A stretch of DNA of 64,000 bases from Ectopseudomonas composti (GTDB lineage: Bacteria; Pseudomonadota; Gammaproteobacteria; Pseudomonadales; Pseudomonadaceae). The stretch's first letter is position 1. The number at the start of each line of letters is the position of its first letter. The translations under genes and the position numbers were made by a program. The notes below the pieces were generated by a model. It was not told the origin of the DNA, searched no databases, and saw only the letters and a list, made by a program, of their open reading frames with translations. The DNA lies in NCBI RefSeq assembly GCF_900115475.1, contig NZ_FOWP01000007.1:1-64000 (forward strand), in the 5' to 3' direction. Below are positions 56,733 to 64,000 of this stretch, piece by piece.

Positions 56733-56783
56733 GTAGGGCGGGTGCAACCCGCCAGAACGCGGCGGCGGGTAAACCCGCCCTAC
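56733..56783. repeat. GCGGGTT-AACCCGC palindrome family, copy 3
   Basis: GTAGGGCGGGTGCAACCCGC at 56733 and GGCGGGTAAACCCGCCCTAC ending at 56783 are two inverted palindromes, between ilvA and the DUF2269 gene. Confidence 0.7.
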
Positions 56784-56789
56784 CCGTGC

Positions 56790-58304
56790 TCAGCCGAGAA
56801 ACAGCTTGTAGGCCGGATTCTCGCTTTCATCCCAGTAGGGATAACCGATGGCATCCAGCGCCGCCGGTACCAGGTGCCGCTCGTCTTCCGGCACCTGCAG
56901 CGCGGCCAGCACACGACCATCGGCAGCGCCATGGTTACGGTAGTGGAACATCGAGATGTTCCAGCGTCCGCCCAGCTTCTGCAGGAAGTTGAACAGCGCA
57001 CCCGGCCGCTCGGGGAATTCGAAACGCAGCACCATCTCGTCACCCACGCCGGCAGCATGGCCACCGACCATATGGCGGATATGCAGCTTGGCCAGCTCGT
57101 TGTCAGTCAGGTCCAGTACCGGAAAACCCTGGGCGCGCAGGCCCTCGACCAGCGCGGCACGCGGATCGTTTTCCGGGTGAGTCTGCACGCCGACGAAGAT
57201 GTGCGCTTCGCGGTCGGTATGGAAGCGATAGTTGAATTCGGTGATCTGGCGCTTGCCCACCGCTTCGCAGAAGGCTTTGAAGCTACCCGGCTGCTCGGGA
57301 ATGGTCACGGCGATGATCGCCTCGCGCTTCTCGCCCAGTTCGGCGCGCTCGGCAACATGGCGCAGACGGTCGAAGTTGACGTTGGCGCCTGAGTCGATGC
57401 CCAGTAGCACCTCGCCGGTGACGCCCTGGCGCTCGACGTACTTCTTGATCCCGGCCACGGCCAGTGCACCGGCCGGCTCGGTGATCGAGCGGGTGTCGTC
57501 GTAGATGTCCTTGATCGCTGCGCAGATCTCGTCGGTGCTGACGGTGATCACTTCATCGACATGATCCTTGCAGATGTCGAAGGTGTGCTGGCCGATCTGC
57601 GCCACCGCTACGCCATCGGCAAACAGCCCGACCGTCGGCAGCACCACGCGCTCACCAGCCGCCATGGCGGCCTGCAGGCAATTGGAATCGTCCGGCTCGA
57701 CGCCGATCACCTTGATCTCCGGGCGCAGGTACTTCACGTACGCCGCGATGCCGGCGATCAGGCCGCCGCCGCCCACCGGCACGAAGATGGCGTCGATACG
57801 GCCCTGGTGCTGGCGCAGCAGTTCCATGGCCACGGTGCCTTGGCCGGCGATCACCAGCGGATCGTCGTACGGGTGGATATAGGTGTAGCCCTTCTCTTCC
57901 ACCAGTTTCAGCGAATGCGCCAGCGCCTCAGGGAAGGCGTCGCCGTGCAGCACCACCTTGCCACCGCGCGAACGCACGCCCTGCACCTTCAGCTCCGGGG
58001 TGGTGCGCGGCATGACGATGGTCGCCTTCACGCCCAGGTGCTTGGCGGCCAGGGCCAGGCCCTGCGCGTGATTACCGGCCGAGGCGGTGACCACGCCGCG
58101 CGCCAGCTCCTCAGGCGACAGTTGCGCCAGCTTGTTGTAGGCGCCACGAATCTTGAACGAGTACACCGGCTGCAGATCCTCGCGCTTGAGCAGAATCTGG
58201 TTGCCCAGTCGCTCACTGAGCTGACGGGCGGGTTGCAGCGGGGTTTCCACCGCGACGTCGTAGACGCGCGAGGTGAGGATCTTCTTCACGTACTGTTCGA
58301 GCAT
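56790..58304 (-). CDS. ilvA: Biosynthetic threonine ammonia-lyase IlvA
   Basis: A 504-residue PLP enzyme that deaminates threonine to 2-oxobutanoate, the first step of isoleucine synthesis. The PLP lysine is in [11 protein letters not shown] near residue 52 and the phosphate loop is VGGGGLIAG near residue 180. Two C-terminal ACT-like regulatory domains (about 325-504) fit feedback control by isoleucine. The start is [10 protein letters not shown]. It diverges from rpiA. Confidence 0.96.
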   Translation of the reverse strand: MLEQYVKKILTSRVYDVAVETPLQPARQLSERLGNQILLKREDLQPVYSFKIRGAYNKLAQLSPEELARGVVTASAGNHAQGLALAAKHLGVKATIVMPRTTPELKVQGVRSRGGKVVLHGDAFPEALAHSLKLVEEKGYTYIHPYDDPLVIAGQGTVAMELLRQHQGRIDAIFVPVGGGGLIAGIAAYVKYLRPEIKVIGVEPDDSNCLQAAMAAGERVVLPTVGLFADGVAVAQIGQHTFDICKDHVDEVITVSTDEICAAIKDIYDDTRSITEPAGALAVAGIKKYVERQGVTGEVLLGIDSGANVNFDRLRHVAERAELGEKREAIIAVTIPEQPGSFKAFCEAVGKRQITEFNYRFHTDREAHIFVGVQTHPENDPRAALVEGLRAQGFPVLDLTDNELAKLHIRHMVGGHAAGVGDEMVLRFEFPERPGALFNFLQKLGGRWNISMFHYRNHGAADGRVLAALQVPEDERHLVPAALDAIGYPYWDESENPAYKLFLG

Positions 58305-58416
58305 GGCGATTTCGCAGGCGTTCGGGCTTGGAGGGACTGCCGAGTCTACCCCAGCGTCACGCCGGGCGACCATACGAAACGCACGGGTTTTGCCCCGTCA
58401 GCACAGCACTTGCGGC

Positions 58417-58422
58417 TATAAT
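58417..58422 (+). promoter_or_regulatory. -10 box of rpiA
   Basis: A perfect TATAAT 40 bases before the rpiA start, in the ilvA-rpiA divergent region. No convincing -35 was found at the ideal distance. Confidence 0.5.
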
Positions 58423-58461
58423 TCGCGCCTTGTTCCCCATCCTCCCAGGCATTCCCCCGCG

Positions 58462-59133
58462 ATGAACCAGGATCAGCTGAAACAGGCTGTGGCCCAGGCC
58501 GCCGTCGACCATATTCTCCCGCGCCTCGACAGCAAGAGCATCGTCGGCGTCGGCACCGGCTCCACCGCCAACTTCTTCATCGACGCGCTAGCCAAGCACA
58601 AGATGGAGTTCGACGGTGCCGTGGCCAGTTCCGAAGCCACCGCCGCACGCCTGAAAGGCCATGGCATCCCGGTATACGACCTCAACGCCGTCAGCGACCT
58701 GGAGTTCTACGTCGACGGCGCCGACGAGAGCGACGAACACCTGAACCTGATCAAGGGCGGCGGCGCCGCGCTGACTCGCGAGAAGATCGTCGCAGCCGTA
58801 GCCAAGACCTTCATCTGCATTGCCGACGCCAGCAAGCTGGTGCCGGTGCTGGGCGAGTTCCCGCTGCCGGTGGAAGTCATCCCCATGGCGCGCAGCCATG
58901 TGGCGCGCGAGCTGGTGAAACTGGGCGGTGATCCGGTGTACCGCGAAGGCGTGCTGACCGACAACGGCAATATCATTCTCGACGTGCACAACATGTCGAT
59001 CGTCGACCCGGTGAAGCTGGAAGCGGACATCAATGCCATCGTCGGCGTGGTCACCAACGGCCTGTTCGCCGCCCGCTCGGCCGACCTACTGCTGCTTGGC
59101 ACCGCTGACGGCGTGAAAGAACTCAAACGCTAG
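58462..59133 (+). CDS. rpiA: Ribose-5-phosphate isomerase A
   Basis: The 223-residue enzyme interconverts ribose-5-phosphate and ribulose-5-phosphate in the pentose phosphate pathway. The phosphate-binding block is [16 protein letters not shown] near residue 28, then [20 protein letters not shown] near residue 82 with the catalytic residues. Length is typical. It ends before a paired repeat. Confidence 0.97.
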   Translation: MNQDQLKQAVAQAAVDHILPRLDSKSIVGVGTGSTANFFIDALAKHKMEFDGAVASSEATAARLKGHGIPVYDLNAVSDLEFYVDGADESDEHLNLIKGGGAALTREKIVAAVAKTFICIADASKLVPVLGEFPLPVEVIPMARSHVARELVKLGGDPVYREGVLTDNGNIILDVHNMSIVDPVKLEADINAIVGVVTNGLFAARSADLLLLGTADGVKELKR

Positions 59134-59137
59134 AACC

Positions 59138-59196
59138 TAGCCCGGATGAAATCCGGGGATGCCTGACGCAATGCTCCCGGATTGCATCCGGGCTAC
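59138..59196. repeat. Paired TAGCCCGGAT-type repeat
   Basis: TAGCCCGGATGAAATCCGGG and CCCGGATTGCATCCGGGCTA are inverted arms around 19 bases. A single arm occurs near 9325. Confidence 0.75.
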
Positions 59197-59216
59197 GGAG
59201 CCTGCCAATGCGCCGC

Positions 59217-59552
59217 CTACTCCAGCAAGCGGCGCAGTTCCTCGCTTATCGGCATCGGTTGAAACGCACTGACCCGCGCCCGCCCGGTGTTACCGATGGG
59301 CACCCAGATACGCGAGAACAGCAAGGCTGCGACGATCCTCGGAATCTGACCTGACACCTCGCGCATATCCCCCAGCTGCCAGCCAGCCCGCAGCATCAAC
59401 CAATGCGAACGCGCATGCAGCCAAGGGCGACGCTGGGTGAGGATATGCGCGCGCTCCAGCCACATCAGGGCTTCGGCGTTGCGACGGTCACCAAGAGCCC
59501 GCGTCGCCTGGGCGAAGACTTCATCGATGGCCTTGCTCAGTTCCACATGCAT
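59217..59552 (-). CDS. DUF3703-type protein next to cadA
   Basis: A 111-residue soluble, helical protein with many Trp, Arg and Leu residues (HILTQRRPWLHARSHWLMLR near residue 42). I recall this family (DUF3703) as a frequent neighbour of heavy-metal ATPases. Its function is unknown. GGAGG lies 6-10 bases before ATG 59552, and the start is 11 bases after the cadA stop, so it is the second gene of the cadA operon. Confidence 0.8.
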   Translation of the reverse strand: MHVELSKAIDEVFAQATRALGDRRNAEALMWLERAHILTQRRPWLHARSHWLMLRAGWQLGDMREVSGQIPRIVAALLFSRIWVPIGNTGRARVSAFQPMPISEELRRLLE

Positions 59553-59563
59553 GGTGGCCTCCC

Positions 59564-61783
59564 TCATTTGCGCAGCAGGCGCAGGCCGTTGAACACCACC
59601 AGCAGGCTCACGCCCATGTCGGCGAACACCGCCATCCACATGGTCGCCTCGCCTGCCAGGGTCATGCCCAGGAATATCGCCTTGATGCCCAACGCCAACA
59701 CGATGTTCTGCAGCAGTATCGCGTGGGTCTGCCGGGACAGACGGACGAAGGCCGGGATCTTGCGCAGATCATCGTCCATCAGCGCGACATCTGCAGTCTC
59801 GATGGCGGTGTCGGTGCCGGCAGCGCCCATGGCGAAACCGATTTCGGCCTTGGCCAGCGCCGGGGCATCGTTGATGCCATCACCAACCATGCCGACGACC
59901 TTACCCTGCGCCTGGCGCGCCTCGACCCAGGCCAGTTTGTCCGCTGGCAGCAGGTCGCCACGCGCCTCGTCGACGCCGACCTGCTCGGCGATGGCCGCAG
60001 CGGTATGGGCGTTATCGCCGGTGAGCATACAGGTGCGCACGCCCAGTTCGTGCAGTTCGGCGACTGCCTCGCGGCTGGTCTGCCGCACCGTGTCAGCGAC
60101 GGCGAAGAGCATCAACGCGCGCTGCTCGTTGCACAGCACCACCACGCTCTTGCCCTGGCGCTCCAGCGCCTCCAGACGCTCTTCCAACTGCGCGGAGCAG
60201 AGCCCGAGGTCTTCGACCAGGCGATGGTTACCTATATAGAGCAGCTTGCCATCGACTATGCCCTTGGTGCCGCGCCCTGGTAGCGCCTCGAAGCCCTCGA
60301 CCTCATGCAGTGCCTGCCCCTGCTCTTGCGCGCGCAGAGCCAGTGCTCGGGAAACCGGGTGATCCGAGCGCGCGGCCAGGCTCGCTGCCCAGACGGCGTG
60401 GATCGGCTCATCCGTGTCCAGCAGATGAACACTGTCGGTCTGCACCGGCTTGCCGTGGGTCAGGGTGCCGGTCTTGTCCAGCGCCAGTTGGGCCAGGTGC
60501 CGACCGTTCTCCAGGTACACGCCGCCCTTGATCAGGATGCCCTTGCGCGCCGCCGCCGCCAGCCCGCTGACGATGGTCACCGGGGTAGATATCACCAACG
60601 CACAGGGGCAGGCCACCACCAGCAGCACCAGGGCGCGGTAGATCCAGTCGAACCAGGCGCCGCCGATGACCAGCGGCGGCAGCACGGCCACCGCCAGGGC
60701 GAAAGCGAACACCGCCGGGGTATAGATGCGCGAGAACTGATCGACGAAACGCTGGGTCGGAGCACGCGAGCCTTGCGCCTCCTCCACTGCATGGATGATT
60801 CGCGCCAGCGTGGTGTCGCGCGCCGCAGCGGTAACGCGAAACTCCAGTGAACCAGCTTCGTTGATGGTGCCAGCGAAGACCGGATCACCCGCACGTTTTT
60901 CCACCGGCAGGCTTTCTCCGGTGATCGGCGCCTGGTTGACCGTCGAAGAACCACCGACCACTTCACCATCGAGGCTGATGCGCTCACCAGGCCGCACGCG
61001 CACCACGGCGCCGAGGTCGATGGCCTGCACATCGACTTCCTGCCAGTTGCCGTCAGCCTGCTTCACCGTGGCACGCGGTGGCGCCAGATCCATCAGGCCG
61101 CGAATCGCGTTGCGCGCGCGATCCAGAGAGCGCGCCTCGATCAATTCCGCCAGGGTGAACAGCACCATGACCATCGCCGCCTCCGGCCACTGGCCGATCA
61201 ACACGGCACCGGTCACGGCGATGCTCATCAGGGCGTTGATGTTGAGGTTGCGGTTCTTCAGGGCGATCCAGCCCTTTTTGTAGGTGTTCAACCCACACAG
61301 GCCGATGGCCGCGACGGCCAGCAGCGCCGCCAGCCAATCCGGACCTAGCGTGGCGAAATGCACGACCTCCGAAGCGGTTGCCAACACAGCGGCAAGCGTC
61401 AGCGGCCACCAGGGCTTTTTCGCAGGCGCAGCGACTGGCTGTGGCGCGGCGCTCTCACCCTCGACCTGCGGGGTAAAGCCCAATGCGCTGATGGCAGGTA
61501 GCACCTGCGCCAGGACGCCTTCGTCATGGCTCACAGTAAGCACGCGCTGCAGCAAGTTGAACTGCAGAGCGGCCACACCGGGCAGCCGGCCCAAGGCGTC
61601 GCGAATCAAGCGCTCCTCCGTGGGGCAGTCCATCTGCTCGATGCGGATGCGGGTATTCACCGCCCCAGCTAACGGCTCATCTGCCGACGGCGGCACGGGC
61701 TGGCGATCATGCTCACGGTGGTCGTGATCATGCTTGGCGTGTACGGGCGGCTGTTCGTGCGAATGGTCGCAGCAACGGCTCAT
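59564..61783 (-). CDS. cadA: Cadmium/zinc-exporting P-type ATPase CadA
   Basis: A 739-residue P1B-type ATPase. A His-rich N-terminus (about residues 5-27) precedes a metal-associated domain in which the usual CxxC is replaced by MDCPTEE. The membrane metal motif is ACPCALVIS, the phosphorylated Asp is in DKTGTLTHG, and GDGINDAPALAKAEIG is the hinge. These fit export of Zn2+, Cd2+ or Pb2+. It is driven from the divergent promoter with a MerR-type operator, next to cadR. Confidence 0.95.
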   Translation of the reverse strand: MSRCCDHSHEQPPVHAKHDHDHREHDRQPVPPSADEPLAGAVNTRIRIEQMDCPTEERLIRDALGRLPGVAALQFNLLQRVLTVSHDEGVLAQVLPAISALGFTPQVEGESAAPQPVAAPAKKPWWPLTLAAVLATASEVVHFATLGPDWLAALLAVAAIGLCGLNTYKKGWIALKNRNLNINALMSIAVTGAVLIGQWPEAAMVMVLFTLAELIEARSLDRARNAIRGLMDLAPPRATVKQADGNWQEVDVQAIDLGAVVRVRPGERISLDGEVVGGSSTVNQAPITGESLPVEKRAGDPVFAGTINEAGSLEFRVTAAARDTTLARIIHAVEEAQGSRAPTQRFVDQFSRIYTPAVFAFALAVAVLPPLVIGGAWFDWIYRALVLLVVACPCALVISTPVTIVSGLAAAARKGILIKGGVYLENGRHLAQLALDKTGTLTHGKPVQTDSVHLLDTDEPIHAVWAASLAARSDHPVSRALALRAQEQGQALHEVEGFEALPGRGTKGIVDGKLLYIGNHRLVEDLGLCSAQLEERLEALERQGKSVVVLCNEQRALMLFAVADTVRQTSREAVAELHELGVRTCMLTGDNAHTAAAIAEQVGVDEARGDLLPADKLAWVEARQAQGKVVGMVGDGINDAPALAKAEIGFAMGAAGTDTAIETADVALMDDDLRKIPAFVRLSRQTHAILLQNIVLALGIKAIFLGMTLAGEATMWMAVFADMGVSLLVVFNGLRLLRK

Positions 61784-61812
61784 GGCAAATCTCCCTGAGG
61801 TATCTGTTGCCG

Positions 61813-61843
61813 AGTACACACCCTGTAGTCACTATAGGGTCAA
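61813..61843 (-). promoter_or_regulatory. CadR operator and cadA promoter
   Basis: On the minus strand, -35 is TTGACC (61838-61843) and a -10 candidate TGTACT is at 61813-61818, with a 19-bp spacer typical of MerR-activated promoters. The palindrome arms ACCCTGTAGT (from 61820) and ACTATAGGGT (to 61840) meet around a single C, with one mismatch. It lies 24 bases before the cadR start. Confidence 0.85.
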
Positions 61844-61863
61844 GCACCCAAGGAGGCGATTGA

Positions 61864-62316
61864 ATGAAAATCGGAGAATTGGCGAAAAAAGCCGGCTGCC
61901 AGGTAGAGACCGTGCGCTACTACGAGCGCGAAGGCCTGCTACCGGCGCCCGCACGCAGCGAAGGCAACTACCGTCTGTACGGCGCCCCGCACCTGGAGCG
62001 CCTGGTGTTCATCCGCAATTGCCGCACCCTGGACATGACCCTGGAGGAGATTCAGCGCCTGCTGGCGCTGCGCGACCTGCCGCACGAGAGCTGTGCCGGC
62101 ATCAACAGCCTGGTTGACGAACATATCGAGCACGTCGAGGCGCGCATCAACAGCCTGCTGGCTCTGCGCGACCAACTCGCCGAGTTGCGCGACCGTTGCA
62201 ACGGCCCACAGGAAGCAGAGGACTGCGGCATTCTGCGCCAGCTCAATGTCAGCGGCGGCGTGCAGCCGTTACCGGACGACGGCCATACCCATGTCGGCAA
62301 GAGTCATTCACATTGA
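61864..62316 (+). CDS. cadR: MerR-family metal-responsive regulator CadR
   Basis: A 150-residue MerR-type activator. The helix-turn-helix is IGELAKKAGCQVETVRYYER at residues 3-22. Metal-binding cysteines are Cys77, Cys112 and Cys121, followed by a His-rich C-terminus ending HVGKSHSH. It diverges from cadA and should twist the long-spacer promoter into an active form on binding Cd2+ or Zn2+. AAGGAGG sits upstream of the ATG. Confidence 0.95.
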   Translation: MKIGELAKKAGCQVETVRYYEREGLLPAPARSEGNYRLYGAPHLERLVFIRNCRTLDMTLEEIQRLLALRDLPHESCAGINSLVDEHIEHVEARINSLLALRDQLAELRDRCNGPQEAEDCGILRQLNVSGGVQPLPDDGHTHVGKSHSH

Positions 62317-62377
62317 TGGACTACGCTTGCAGAGCACCGCTTCGGCATACCGCCGGGCCCCCCGGGGAGAAATGAAC

Positions 62378-62713
62378 ATGTCTGGAAAGTTCGAGTTGAA
62401 ACAGGCCAAAGACGGCCAGTTCCACTTCAACCTGCTGGCGAGCAACGGCCAGGTCATCCTCAGTAGCGAGATGTACAAGGCCAAGGACTCGGCGCTGAAC
62501 GGCATCGAGTCGGTGAAGAAGAACTCACAACGCGAGGGCGCCTTCGAGACCAAGACCTCGAGCAACGACAAGCACTACTTCCTGCTCAAAGCCACCAATG
62601 GCCAGGTGGTCGGGCAGAGCCAGATGTATGCCAGTGCCGCCAGTTGCAAGAGCGGCATCGAATCGGTGCAGAAGAATGCACCTAATGCGCAAACGGATGA
62701 CCAGACGGGCTAG
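62378..62713 (+). CDS. YegP-type protein with two DUF1508 repeats
   Basis: A 111-residue protein made of two tandem ~50-residue repeats: FELKQAKDGQFHFNLLASNG with SALNGIESVKKNS, then FETKTSSNDKHYFLLKATNG with SCKSGIESVQKNA. This is the DUF1508 fold. Function is unknown. I chose ATG 62378 (MSGKFEL) because GGAG is 8 bases upstream; ATG 62372 is too close. The stop TAG is the first three bases of a MITE-like repeat. Confidence 0.88.
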   Translation: MSGKFELKQAKDGQFHFNLLASNGQVILSSEMYKAKDSALNGIESVKKNSQREGAFETKTSSNDKHYFLLKATNGQVVGQSQMYASAASCKSGIESVQKNAPNAQTDDQTG

Positions 62714-62901
62714 CAGGCTGCTGAAAACGTAGACGAGGCAGGCAAGACAATACCGATGGCGGCCCCGCAAAAAACGGCCGAAAAACGGTCGGAGTCGCGC
62801 TCGACTTTACAAGCTGTAAATGAGCATTTTGACTGGGCTCGCACGCGAGGCCGTTTTTAACGCAGTATTGCCAACGCAGGCAGTTTTTCAGCGGCCTGCT
62901 A
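62711..62901. repeat. MITE-like 191-bp intergenic element
   Basis: TAGCAGGCTGCTGAAAA (62711-62727) and TTTTCAGCGGCCTGCTA (62885-62901) are terminal inverted repeats matching at 16 of 17 bases. The interior has further imperfect inverted segments around AACGGCC and no reading frame. Its two ends are the stop codons of the flanking convergent genes. Confidence 0.82.
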
Positions 62902-63813
62902 ATCGTTCTGCTTCCTAAACACGTAGAACAGGTTCGGCTCGCTGATCAGGTAGAGGTTGCCGTCGTCATCGGTCGCCACACCTTCGGCCTGCGGCACACT
63001 GCGCTGCAGGCCATGCTGGCCACGCAGCAACGACAGGGTGCTGACAGGCTTGCCGTCGGCGTTTAATTCGATCACCAGGCGCGATTCATCCGACAGCGCC
63101 AGCAGATGTCCGGTCGCCGTATCGAAATCCAGGCTGGAGAGATCGCGCACGAACAACCGGGCGTCGCGCTTCGGGTCGGTATTGACCTGCAGCGCCAGCG
63201 GCTTGCTCTCGTCGACATGGGGGAAACCCAACACTTCGAAGATGCGCACCGGGTCGCGCTCCTTGGCTACCAGCAGACGCTGGTTCTTCGCATCGTAGGC
63301 CAGGCCCTCGAAACCCTTGTTGCCATTGCGGCCGATCCCCAGGGAAAGCTGCTGGAAGTCGGCGGCATCGATCACCCGCGTGGCGTCGTCTATACGTACC
63401 TTGACCAGACGCTGCTCGCGCTCGTCGGCGATCACGTAGACACCGGGCGCCACGTACTCGATAGCCTCGGGATCACCAAAACCCTCGAGGTCGATAGTGC
63501 GCTTGAGCTCACCGTCCAGGCTCATCTCGATCACCTTGGCCGGCTTGTTGGTAACGCTGAACAGACTGCGCCGATCCGGATCGTAGGTCAGCGCCGAGAC
63601 ATCACTGATATCGGCAATGGGCTTGGCCTCGATCACCACGCGGTAGTCGCCCAGCCACAGTGACTGCTCGCGCCACTGCGCACCGTGCTGCCACTCTTGC
63701 ACGGAGAACCAGGCTCGCTCGAACAACCGATACTGCTGGCCCAGCACGGCTCCAATCAACAGCACGAACAACAGCAGATAAAGCCAGGGGTTGATGGAGA
63801 GCAGACGACGCAT
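62899..63813 (-). CDS. SdiA-regulated-domain protein (YjiK-like)
   Basis: A 304-residue protein with one N-terminal membrane anchor (about residues 7-25) and a periplasmic beta-propeller-like domain of the SdiA-regulated family. Repeated blades include DVSALTYDPDRRSLFSVTNK, GFEGLAYDAKNQRLLVAKER and AEGVATDDDGNLYLISEPN. Some members are suggested to bind or cleave small molecules; no active site is evident here. Its TAG stop is the outer end of the MITE-like repeat. Confidence 0.88.
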   Translation of the reverse strand: MRRLLSINPWLYLLLFVLLIGAVLGQQYRLFERAWFSVQEWQHGAQWREQSLWLGDYRVVIEAKPIADISDVSALTYDPDRRSLFSVTNKPAKVIEMSLDGELKRTIDLEGFGDPEAIEYVAPGVYVIADEREQRLVKVRIDDATRVIDAADFQQLSLGIGRNGNKGFEGLAYDAKNQRLLVAKERDPVRIFEVLGFPHVDESKPLALQVNTDPKRDARLFVRDLSSLDFDTATGHLLALSDESRLVIELNADGKPVSTLSLLRGQHGLQRSVPQAEGVATDDDGNLYLISEPNLFYVFRKQND

Positions 63814-63842
63814 GATGAGTTTCTCTGACTACCACGGAAAAG

Positions 63843-63869
63843 CCCGCCACGGGCTTAACGTGGCGGGCG
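63843..63869 (-). terminator. Terminator of the partial BOF-fold gene
   Basis: GCCCGCCACG pairs with CGTGGCGGGC around a 7-base loop. On the minus strand a TTTT run follows. It lies 16 bases past the stop at 63886. Confidence 0.85.
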
Positions 63870-63885
63870 GGCGGAATATCGCGAT

Positions 63886-64000
63886 CAGTTGATCAGTTCG
63901 ACGCGATCGACATCGATCTCGCGGCTGTTGAAGTCCTTGTCGACTTCACCGGTCAGGCGCACCTTGGCGGTTTCCGAGACTTTCTGGCCCGGCCAGTCTT
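63886..64000 (-). CDS. BOF-fold (YgiW/YdeI) stress protein, C-terminal part
   Basis: The last 37 codons of a minus-strand gene cut by the window edge. The residues VSETAKVRLTGEVDKDFNSR followed by EIDVDRVELIN are typical of the YgiW/YdeI bacterial OB-fold (BOF) family, small periplasmic proteins induced by stress. The N-terminus, including a likely signal peptide, lies outside the window. Confidence 0.75.

Overview
This is a 64 kb stretch of a high-GC Pseudomonas-type chromosome. The gene order rpoH–ftsX–ftsE–ftsY, M16 peptidase pair–rsmD–yheT, TetR–aldehyde dehydrogenase–GMC oxidoreductase–coaD–ferredoxin–ggt, mutM, ilvD, folA, glpQ, thyA–lgt, ptsP–rppH and ilvA/rpiA follows, from memory, the order of the same genes near the origin-proximal arm of P. 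aeruginosa PAO1. The many intergenic palindromes and the cadA/cadR pair also fit Pseudomonas. A P. mendocina/oleovorans-like species is my guess; the genus is fairly secure, the species is not.

Layout. Positions 1-316 hold the end of an IS481-type insertion sequence that abuts the rpoH terminator. Positions 0.4-23.3 kb are core genes: heat-shock sigma factor, cell-division ABC complex, SRP receptor, a peptidase pair, rRNA methylation, a TetR-controlled aldehyde dehydrogenase with a Tat-signal protein and a GMC dehydrogenase, CoA synthesis, ferredoxin, gamma-glutamyltransferase, a Na/Pi transporter, DNA repair (mutM), an HDOD protein and an RlmI-like methyltransferase. Positions 23.7-39.5 kb are an all-plus-strand accessory-looking block: a polyamine-type ABC transporter (ATPase, binding protein, two permeases), a NarL-type two-component pair with a membrane-free kinase, and a complete chemosensory cluster (membrane MCP-like protein, cheY, STAS, cheA, cheW, mcp, cheW, cheR, cheD, cheB). 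Positions 39.7-59.1 kb return to core metabolism (ilvD, gloA, folA, glpQ, a DUF2868 protein with a DUF3482 GTPase, thyA, lgt, ptsP, rppH, a HAD phosphatase, ilvA, rpiA), interrupted by a REP-associated tyrosine transposase. Positions 59.2-62.3 kb are a cadmium/zinc resistance module (cadA, a DUF3703 gene, cadR). The end holds a YegP-type protein, a 191-bp MITE-like repeat, an SdiA-regulated-domain protein and the end of a BOF-fold protein.

How the parts work together. The chemosensory cluster carries receptor, adaptors, kinase, response regulator and all three adaptation enzymes, so it could run as a self-contained array; its receptor ends in a CheR-tether-like pentapeptide. Its CheA carries, between the P2-like region and the dimerisation helices, two tandem 24-residue segments that look like the c-di-GMP-binding motif of MshEN domains. 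I consider this the most novel signal in the window, because it would let c-di-GMP act directly on a chemotaxis kinase. Other notable points are a RAYT gene bracketed by identical REP palindromes, a MITE whose two ends supply the stop codons of both neighbouring genes, and a palindromic operator sitting in the spacer of the aldehyde dehydrogenase promoter.

At least six families of short palindromic intergenic repeats occur here. No tRNA, rRNA or CRISPR array was seen.
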